Assembly: GCA_037074705.1 (NCBI GenBank)
Contig: CM073596.1
Location: forward strand, 54,402,001 to 54,466,000
DNA: 64,000 bases
Origin: Zhengitettix transpicula
Lineage: Eukaryota > Arthropoda > Insecta > Orthoptera > Tetrigidae
Direction: 5' to 3'
A program made the translations under genes and the position numbers. The stretch's first letter is position 1; the number at the start of each line of letters is the position of its first letter. The notes under the pieces are model-generated. The model was not told the DNA's origin. It was given only the letters and a program-made list of their open reading frames with translations, and ran no database searches. Of the stretch, positions 56,871 to 64,000 are shown one piece after another.

Positions 56871-57961
56871 TGTAATGCCTTGAAGGAATGGCATTGTTTC
56901 AGATTAATGGTCTTGGCCGTCAGAGGAAGTTGTAATGATGTGTACTTAGATTTGGTATTGAGGAGTCAGGGCAAGGCAAATGCGGGTGGCCTGTCGCCAG
57001 ATAAATCTGTTAAGGCAGGCATTGTTTCTGATTAATGGCCTGGACAGTTCACTTGTTTACTTAGGATTGAGGGTGCAGTTTGGGCGGTCTGGAGAATTTA
57101 GAACAGCACACGTGCGTGCGGGGGTGAGAAGACAAGTCCAAAGTAATTGAGGGTGCAAAGACAAATTAGACCTGTTTCGATTGTCGGCTTTGGCACAAGA
57201 CAGAGTGGCTAGATATTTGCTAACTAAGGAACTGCAGCTGCAGAATGTAAATCTCGGGAAAATGGAGGAAACTGTCATCGGGCAGTTGCGACGTAGTTTT
57301 GGAACAAAGGAAAAAGGAAGGGACTGTGAAATAGCAAAATATTCAACGATAAACATTTTTGTATGCTGAAGTCTAATCTGTTGTAATATCAAAATTAGAC
57401 CACTGTTTTCGATGGTAGGAGTCCAGGACACTGCATCCAGCGTCGAGTAGTTTTCACCACGAGCAAGTGAGATGTCCTTCACGAACGGAGAACCAGCTTT
57501 CATCAAACCAACAGTGTGTGTTAGAGTCAGTGTTTAAAACGTCCAGTATATAAAGTGTGTGTGTAATGAACGAGCCAAATTTTCCTGAGTAATCGTAATT
57601 TGAAATTTCATGGTATTAATATGTGTAAACGGAATTAAAAGATACAGTCAGATATCGTTCTTTTCTTTTGTGTTAATAAAATAAACTTTAAATTTAGAAA
57701 CAATCTTGTAGAGTAAGTTCGTCGATCATTAATTTCGTCTATGTACAGACGATTAAGTATTTCTTTTTAATTTAAAGATAAATGTTGGGTTCTTTGATTA
57801 AATTAAATGTTCTGTCCGATATCAAACCCAGTAAAGACCCATGAGAGATTGAGATTCTTTTTATAATTTTAAATTGTATAATTGCAAAATTTTTGATAAA
57901 TAAATTATTTGTGGTTTATAAATATTAATCTTTTTATTTTGACACCCGTATGATTATTACA
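56871..57961 (+). mobile_element. LTR of an LTR retrotransposon, copy 3, with internal start
   Basis: Starts TGTAATGCCTTGAAGG after ATAT and ends CCCGTATGATTATTACA. It shares the AATTTCGTCTATGTACAGAC segment with copies 1 and 2 (where it reads AATTTCGTCTATGTTCAGAC), and the TATCAAACCCAGTAAAGACC segment with copy 4. Length 1091 bp. Unlike copies 1 and 2 it is followed by retained internal sequence. Within it GCATTGTTTC(A/T)GATTAATGG occurs twice (56890 and 57017). The 149-codon minus frame 57057-57506 lies inside the LTR and is not supported. Confidence 0.78.
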
Positions 57962-57964
57962 TTT

Positions 57965-57984
57965 TGGCTACCACAACGTGGGGC
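57965..57984 (+). promoter_or_regulatory. Putative primer-binding site
   Basis: Three bases past the LTR terminus, TGGCTACCACAACGTGGGGC begins with TGG, the complement of a tRNA 3' CCA, and has the ...CGTGGGGC form often found at this place in Gypsy-type elements. I cannot assign the primer tRNA. Confidence 0.5.
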
Positions 57985-58881
57985 AAATTAAAAGGTGAAC
58001 GTTAGTTTATGACAATATATTTCGTTTATTATCATAAAACTTTGTAAGGATAATTTAACGCGTCTCCTGTTTTAAGTTTCCTTATTATGCACCGTAAATT
58101 GAGAACAGAAAAGTGTTTATTAACATGTTTATTCATGGATGTTTCTCAGCATATTTGGACCACTTCCTAAACAATCTACGGTAATTCAAATAGATTTATT
58201 ATGTGTCGGACGTAATGGACCTATTTTATATGGCTCACTGATTCGTTATTTCTGGTATATGAGGAACTCCAGAGGTTACCCTCCCCTGATGAAAAGAAAA
58301 AGATTAAAAGAAAAACACTGATGTTTTAGTGACCCGTGTTATTTGTGAAACGTTTCCCACGGCTTTATAATTAAGCTGCTGCATAAACTGCCTCGTGGTC
58401 CACTCTTTCGGGACATCAAACTTTTCTGATCACTGTAATTTGTCGCGCAGGGGGTCCCCCTTTACAAAATACCCCAAAGAGGTAGGTAAGAATGGCCGGT
58501 ATTCCCGCTATTCAAACTTGATACACATGCATTTATTTATAAGCCTGAACAACAGTTGCGCGAACAAGTCAGTCGGGAACACCCAAGAATACTAAACATA
58601 GTCATAGAAGGCGCAGTAAAGGATGAAAATAGACAGCGACTAGAATATCTGGAGGAGAAATTATGCAAGCTGACAGAACGAGTAGTCGTGAAGTCCCTGG
58701 AACGGGGGGGGGGGGGGGGCAGAATATGGCGATTTACAGTACAAAAAAATCGTGACGCACCAGAAGAAAGAAATGGAGTGCTTCATAATTTTATAAAACA
58801 ATTTAGCCAATTTAATCCTCATAATTTTTCACATGTGCCAATAACAGCTTTTGTGCTCATCGGTCATCATCTTCAAAATGT
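57985..58881 (+). pseudogene. Probable remnant of retroelement internal region
   Basis: Follows the LTR and primer site, where a gag gene would be expected. A frame from a TAA at 58482 runs to a 16-base G run at 58704 and includes KPEQQLREQVSREHPRIL and RQRLEYLEEKLCKLTERVVV, which looks like a charged coiled-coil. Beyond the G run the frame continues without resemblance. No protease, RT or integrase motif is present. It could equally be an unrelated exon or chance. Confidence 0.3.
58704..58719. repeat. 16-base G run
   Basis: Uninterrupted G homopolymer; length may vary through slippage or sequencing error, with consequences for any frame across it. Confidence 0.95.
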
Positions 58882-58921
58882 ACACAGGTTTTTTCCTTAA
58901 TTTAGGACTTCATCAGGTGTG
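58882..58921 (-). ncRNA. Hammerhead-like motif, left of a divergent pair
   Basis: Minus strand reads ACACCTGATGA-A-GTCCT, AAATTA, AGGA, AAAAACCTGTGTA. CTGATGA is exact and stem II GTCCT/AGGA good; GAAAC has become AAAAAC. ACAC can pair with GTGT. Confidence 0.45.
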
Positions 58922-59011
58922 CATTAGATTAAAATTTAATTTACCACTGTAAATAATTTGGCATTGTGTACAAATTATTTACAATAGTCCAAGTCCTAAA
59001 TTAGTCCTATT

Positions 59012-59048
59012 TACACCTGATTATTTATAAGGGACGAAAAGTTGTGAA
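59012..59048 (+). ncRNA. Hammerhead-like motif, right of a divergent pair
   Basis: Reads TACACCTGATTA, TTTATAA, GGGAC-GAAAAGTTGTGA. GAAA and the ACAC/GTGA ends remain; CTGANGA is CTGATTA and stem II has lost its 5' side. Confidence 0.38.
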
Positions 59049-60059
59049 TTTTTTTATCAATACCAATATTAAAATGGAAAAAAATGAGTTAATTATAATT
59101 ATTTATTACTATAAATCTATTTATCCAATGAATAGAAAGGACTTCATTTTTTTTCCTTTGTACAGAGAGAATATGTGAGGCAATTTCAGCTATGTTGATC
59201 TATTTTCTAACCTATAGCATCTATGGCGTGTGTTGATAATGACGCGGATGACAAAATTAAAAATAAATGTTTTACAAACTAGTACAGTTCGGGAATGAAA
59301 GCAAATCAGCTTAGAGGCGAACCGAGGAGGATCTGCAAGCATGTGGTTGACGGCAAGGAATTTTTGGTAGGTGTCTTTTGGTGTGAGCTATTTGTGCGTC
59401 GTTACGCCGTTCGCTTCTGGCCGTGAAGCCACTTTACGGCTGTCGTTTAGAGCGCATAAAAGGAAGGACGTAAGCTAAAGGGAATGCGTTTAGGGATAAA
59501 AAGCCGAAGCCTGTCTGAGTCATCCTTGTCCGCCCCAGCAGGGATCCCGTCCAGGTCAGGTCGGGTCGAGATTCGCTCGCCAAAAGTGGCTGGCTAAAAC
59601 ACTTAAAAAAAAAAACCCTTTCCTGAAACGGCGTGATGGGGCGAATGATTTATTTGCGTCGTTATAGATTTGTAAAAATTCCCACGATGGAAAACGACAA
59701 GTGTCGGATAAGTGCCGACGTTCAAGCTGACAACCACACGACGGAAGACTTCGGTAACATTTTACTGCCAGTAACTTCCTCAACATTTACGTGTTTGAAA
59801 CAAAGAAGACGCAATACTTTAAAATAATCGCTGTTAATATCCTTTAATTGTTCCATTGCCTGATTCTGAGATGACGAGCTTGAATTTAAGGATTGGAGAA
59901 GAAGAGATGGAAATTTCTATCAAGTGGTAAAGGACGACATACGAAAATACTAAATGTCGATCATGGTTGACGAATGATGAAAACAAGGTGCATTGTAATG
60001 GCCAACCCCAAAAATCGAATATAGAACTGCCGAAGAACCTAGGAAAGTGCAGATCCTTC
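59049..60059. other. No gene seen
   Basis: Frames of 64-76 codons on opposite strands at 59.55-59.83 kb; no domain. 59880-60060 may contain further decayed LINE sequence upstream of the relic below. Confidence 0.45.
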
Positions 60060-60362
60060 GAGTGAATCAGAAAACGTTACGAAAGAAGGAGATAAAATCT
60101 GAGGAAAAGTGGTTTTGGAGAAGAATTGAAAAAAATACAGAGGACAGATAAGGTGAGAAATTACAGAGGTTCTAAGAAGAATAAATGAGGATGAAGAGAT
60201 CCCTCTTGACTTTAAGAGAAATGGTAAACTGGATCTAAGGACACGTCCTAAGGAGAAATTGTCTATCGCATGACATCATGGCAGGAACGAAGGACACAAG
60301 GATGGAGTTACAGGTCCATAGTGAAAGAGGAAGAAGAGTGTAACTGCTGGACTACTAGAAGC
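60060..60362 (+). pseudogene. LINE polyprotein C-terminal relic
   Basis: Pieces in several frames resemble the C-terminal tail of an insect LINE polyprotein: FWRRIEKN, TDKVRN, VLRRINEDEE, then in another frame GHVLRRNCLSHDIM followed by ERGRRV, a stop and LLD. The order W-x-W-R-R-(M/I)-E-K, T-D-(K/R)-V-R-N-E-x-V-L, W-I-G-H-(I/V)-L-R-R-N-C-L and G-R-R-x-x-x-L-L-D-D is characteristic of one LINE group seen widely in insects. Several stops and frameshifts show it is dead. It is on the opposite strand and of a different type from the relic at 19915-20140. Confidence 0.7.
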
Positions 60363-60450
60363 AGCGGATAAGTAAGCATTTACAATGTTCACAGCAGACG
60401 TTTCACCTCCATTTTGGAGGTTAAGAGAATTTTTTGAAATGAATAAGAGA

Positions 60451-60576
60451 GATAGGCAATTCAGACAAAAAGTGATAACCACACAACGTTTCTGGGATCG
60501 TTTTGTCAACCTGACGAAAGGAACAAGGATACCAGAAACGTTGTGTGGTTATCACTTTTTGTCTGAATTGCCTATC
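60451..60576. repeat. 45-bp perfect inverted repeat with 36-base loop
   Basis: 60451-60495 (GATAGGCAATTCAGAC ... AACGTTTCTGG) is exactly the reverse complement of 60532-60576 (CCAGAAACGTTGTG ... GCCTATC). The 36-base centre itself can pair UUUUGUCA with UGACGAAA through one G-U, extending the hairpin. The right arm plus the loop contain CCTGACGA, AAGGAACAAGG and GAAACGTTGTGTGG, a hammerhead-like motif of the GTGTGG subfamily; the left arm holds the GAAACGTTGTGTGG part inverted. Confidence 0.95.
60510..60550 (+). ncRNA. Hammerhead-like motif, GTGTGG subfamily
   Basis: Reads AACCTGACGA, AAGGAACAAGGATACCA, then GAAACGTTGTGTGGTT. CTGANGA (N=C), GAAAC, the ACGT palindrome and H17 = T are all intact. 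Stem II is only GG/CC with unpaired flanks. Outer AACC can pair with GGTT as stem I. It is the best preserved member of its subfamily. Confidence 0.52.
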
Positions 60577-61084
60577 ATATTCTTTATTTTCAATCAGACG
60601 TAATTTTTTGAAACGCCTCGAGTAGTGAAATTACAGAGGTTCAACGTTCAGAGGACTGGAGGAACTGACAAATCAACCATTTACTCCACCCGTAATAACA
60701 GAAGGTTGTTTGACGGCGTGGGTGTAACGTCATGGAGATTGCGGTAGGTCAGTTGCTGTGTCGTGCGGAAGTGTTTTTTGAGGGCTGCCTATCTGCCGCA
60801 GTCCTTTCCACTTCTTCTCCCCTCTTGCAGCGGCGAGGAAGGCAGGCAGGATGTGCAGGCGCCGTCGCTCCTTTGGTCCTTCCTTTCCGCCGCCAAAGGA
60901 CGAACTCTCTCCCCTCTCGTAATTGACGGAAACTAGATGCCATCAAAACGCCGCACCGCCACTAAAAATATACACACACTCCTCAACTTACACGCTAAAC
61001 GACCAACCACCCCCAACCCTCGTAACCTCCCTCCGTGACCAGGAAAAAAAAATTAACACACGACGATACGGCACTGGGATCAAA
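60577..61084. other. GC-richer block, no gene recognised
   Basis: 60700-60950 is open on both strands for about 65 codons. GAAATTACAGAGGTTC at 60629 repeats the same 16 bases at 60153 in the LINE relic. Confidence 0.45.
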
Positions 61085-61150
61085 CCAAGATGGCTGAGTT
61101 GGTAAGTAAAGTACCCAGTGATACAATGTCGAATCCTCCCTTATATTACG
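61085..61150 (+). mobile_element. tRNA-like SINE fragment
   Basis: A box TGGCTGAGTTGG (61091-61102) and a B-box-like TGTCGAATCC (61127-61136) are 35 bases apart. Just upstream on the minus strand CTTGGTTTGATCCCAGTGCC also looks like a B box, so two tRNA-like pieces may meet head to head. Confidence 0.45.
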
Positions 61151-63801
61151 AAAAATATTCGTTAATATCTACTTTTATCACGATATAAAATATTTTTCTG
61201 GCCAACCTCTGCCCTTCTGAATTTATTTCTAAGTACGTAACCATGAGATTATCTTAAATTAATTTCGAAGGCAACCAAAGTAGTGTTATAAGGAAAAATA
61301 AATTTACTGTTATAACTTTCTATAAAAAATTATAATTTGATATAATTATTATATTTTTAACAAATATTAATTTATATTTTATAGTTTTTGAATGTCAAAA
61401 TGTCCTTTATAATATTTTAATGTGTAACAATTCAACCTTTTTATACTATTACCTTTTATATTTAATCGCTTTCTTGACCACTGATACAAATATATCTATA
61501 ATCTATAATTGAATATTTAAACCTGTTGAATGTCCACATGATATTGAATTAAGTTATAATTTTAATATTTTGTTTTGCCCTATTTAAAAATCCAAACTAT
61601 ACACACGAAAATAATCGTTATTATTTCTCTTCATATTATTCACTACGAGAGTTTTCGGCTATGTTTAACATTATCATTCTTCTTGGCCTTGTTTATATTG
61701 TAATGTCCACATTACTGCAAACATAAAATAACGTAACATCACCTGTATTCTCAGGTGCACAAGCATAAAATACAATTTTCGTACTAATGAATTCAACAAG
61801 TATAAATATAATTTATTTTAGTAAGTAATAAAATTTTTGAGAGAATTTTTTAAAAGCTTGTACTGAAAATAAACTACATTCATACTTGTAAGAGTCGTCT
61901 ATAAATCAGTTTTTATTGTGATATATTTTTAAATCATTTTGTGACATATAATCAGGTATATATTTATTATAGATCTAGGGTTAATTAAATTCGTCATTGA
62001 TAACGAAATGGATTAATAACAAAATAAACAAAAAACACACCAATAATTTTTGTGAAATATCAAACCATTCATTGACCTGTATTATTTCTATTTTATTATT
62101 TAATTGCTTCGGAAGTAAATATATTTCTTCAATAATAATAATATATGATAAAGGAATTAGATAAATAGTAAGTGATATTTTTAATAATTGTAGCTTCTCA
62201 AATTTATATCATTTATATAATTAAAAATACATAAAAAGAAATTTACTCTTATTATACCCCCTCAAATAAACTTTTAATTTTATATAAATTTTATTTCATT
62301 GTATTCAACAAAAATATATTTTTATTATAATAAAAAAAATTATATTTCTTATTTATCAAATAGAATTATTATTTAAATATTATTCTTTCTAAATTGTGTC
62401 ATATACGTTTTTCTTTAATCTTATTAGAAATGTACTCTTTTCCTATGCTAGTATTTAGTCCTTATTTATGTATCTGATGATATCTTATTTATTTTATTTA
62501 ATTCTTTGATCTATGAAAATTCCGTATTTTATTATTTCCTACTTAGACGCATTTAACTTTTATTTTTGTACTTTTAAAATCTTATTGATTAATATCCTTA
62601 ATTTACTAATTTTATTAATTAGGTGTACTTAATATTTGTATATATTTAAATGTTTATTTTTTAAATTTTTTGTTAGGTCTGTCCCTTGTAATGATTTATG
62701 TTTGCTTTTCTTATCTCATCATCTGAGGATGTATGGAAACAGAAAATAAAGCCTGAAATTCCAAGGATTAAGCACAAATCCGAAAGTATTGCTTTCAACT
62801 GTAATAAAAGTTCTCATATTTCCATAAAATTTCGGAACGTCAGCAAAAAATATTTAAAGGTATTGGAAATTTTCATTTAATTCTATAAATTAATTCTAAA
62901 AATTACCTTATTTTATTATATCCTATTTCAAAACCTTTTACTTTATTATTTATTTATTTTAATTGTTTTATATATTTTTATTTTATACGAATAAATTAGG
63001 AGTGCATAAGAAATACCATTGATTATTTAAATAAAGCTTGGAATTGCTGCTGCGAATTGATGATCATTCTTTGCATAACTACAAAAAGTTCATTGAAGTA
63101 AATACATCAGACACATCTGGGAAACTCTGAAATCTGCTCAATCTCTTTCATTTACGAACAATTTATTTTCCCCCGAAGAAGATTTTTTTTTTCCTGTGGA
63201 AGACGAAAATTTAATTTTAATGAAAGCTCCTTTTGTGTGCTAAGGACCCTCCGTTCTTGTAAAAGAAAGTAAGTGTTCACTTTGTGTTTCTTTTTTCTTT
63301 CTACTCTTAACTCGAGGCATTTTCCGATAAATCCGTAAGAGAACAGCGGAACAACACAACGCATTGTTAAAGAAAGTTTTCTTATTAAAATGGGGGCCAT
63401 CATTTACCTTGCTTTTCCTTACCGTTGACTTCTTACGGCAAAACAGCGAGAGGTAATTATGATTATTAATAATAACAAGAGGAGAAGCAACTAAAGAACT
63501 TCCAGGGATTTCTTTGCTTTTTTTAAAAAAAAAATAACAACAAGAAAATCCTTCAAAGGGAGAAGACACATGAAAAGTTCGGTTCGTTGTTCTTCAGGCT
63601 TTGGAATGGAAACGTGTTTCTTTCTTTTTGTGAATTTTGTAATTAGCGATTACGTACGTAAGTATTTTGTCCAGTTGGTTAATAAAGATAATGTATATAT
63701 TTTTTAATATTTAAGATAATGTGACATTTAAAATAAATAAACAGAAAAACTGCCAAATTTGTCAGTAAACTTGTTATTCAATTTAAACAAAAAATATTAT
63801 T
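61151..63801. other. AT-rich stretch without a gene
   Basis: 2.6 kb of strongly AT-rich sequence; frames are short. A CATCTGAGGATGTATGGAAA phrase at 62710 is distantly like the hammerhead-like motif but lacks GAAACGT. Confidence 0.55.
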
Positions 63802-63838
63802 TACGACGTTTCGTTCGTTGTTTTAGGATTTCATCACA
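63802..63838 (-). ncRNA. Hammerhead-like motif
   Basis: Minus strand reads TATGTGATGA-A-ATCCT, AAAACAACGAAC, GAAACGTCGTAA. GAAAC, ACGT and H17 = C are intact; C3 is mutated to G. Confidence 0.42.
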
Positions 63839-64000
63839 TAATAGGCCTAAATAAAATTCTTCATGATGTTGTTTACTATTAAATTATATATAATAAATTA
63901 AAAATGTAAAATGAAAATGAAGGACACGTGCGTAAGCAATAAGAAATAGTCCATGACACAAAATATCTAAAATATTTCTGATATTTTCATTAAATTAATT
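63839..64000. other. AT-rich end of window
   Basis: Nothing recognised. Confidence 0.5.

Noticed and set aside
57057..57506. 149-codon minus-strand frame
   Set aside because: Lies entirely within an LTR, antisense to it; not conserved as a frame in the sister LTRs as far as I can see.

Overview
The window is AT-rich eukaryotic DNA without any complete host gene that I can recognise. The mixture of a mariner transposon, tRNA-derived SINEs, a Penelope-like relic, LTR elements and Helitron-like ends fits an arthropod, most likely an insect; I cannot name the order from sequence alone. It reads as intergenic or intronic DNA built from layers of old and nested mobile elements.

Layout. 1-13 kb: AT-rich DNA with a 75/77-bp tandem array (2.45-2.97 kb), three Helitron-like pieces (5.9, 8.4, 9.2 kb) and a degenerate AT-rich tandem tract (11.5-12.1 kb). 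13.8-15.3 kb: tandem copies of a 260-280 bp unit. 16.7-17.6 kb: first doublet of an A-tailed ~550-bp retroposon family that recurs at 26.8, 31.3, 32.1, 44.2, 50.3, 50.8, 52.6 and 53.0 kb. 19.9 kb: LINE 3' coding relic. 24.0-25.0 kb: an LTR sitting between AT microsatellites. 28.2-30.0 kb: Penelope-like GIY-YIG relic, a SINE, then a solo LTR. 34.6-35.8 kb: one complete but dead mariner with TIRs and TA duplication. 41.1 kb: a well-formed tRNA-derived SINE. 46.2-47.1 kb: a second solo LTR, inverted. 56.9-58.0 kb: a third LTR followed by a primer-binding-site-like sequence. 60.1-60.6 kb: LINE relic followed by a 45-bp perfect foldback. 61.1-64.0 kb: AT-rich filler.

The most interesting signal is a short RNA-like motif scattered through the whole window: CTGANGA, a variable stem-loop, then GAAACGT. 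It matches the hammerhead ribozyme core, including all four bases at the free N7 position. Hammerheads are known from Penelope-like retroelements, and a Penelope GIY-YIG relic lies at 28.3 kb. In this window the motif often occurs as divergent pairs about 100-150 bp apart, and one instance lies next to a perfect 45-bp inverted repeat. Most copies carry one extra base before stem II, so activity is uncertain.

No gene set here works together as a pathway. The only coding signals are remnants of transposase, reverse-transcriptase-associated C termini and an endonuclease, plus a few short unrecognised frames.
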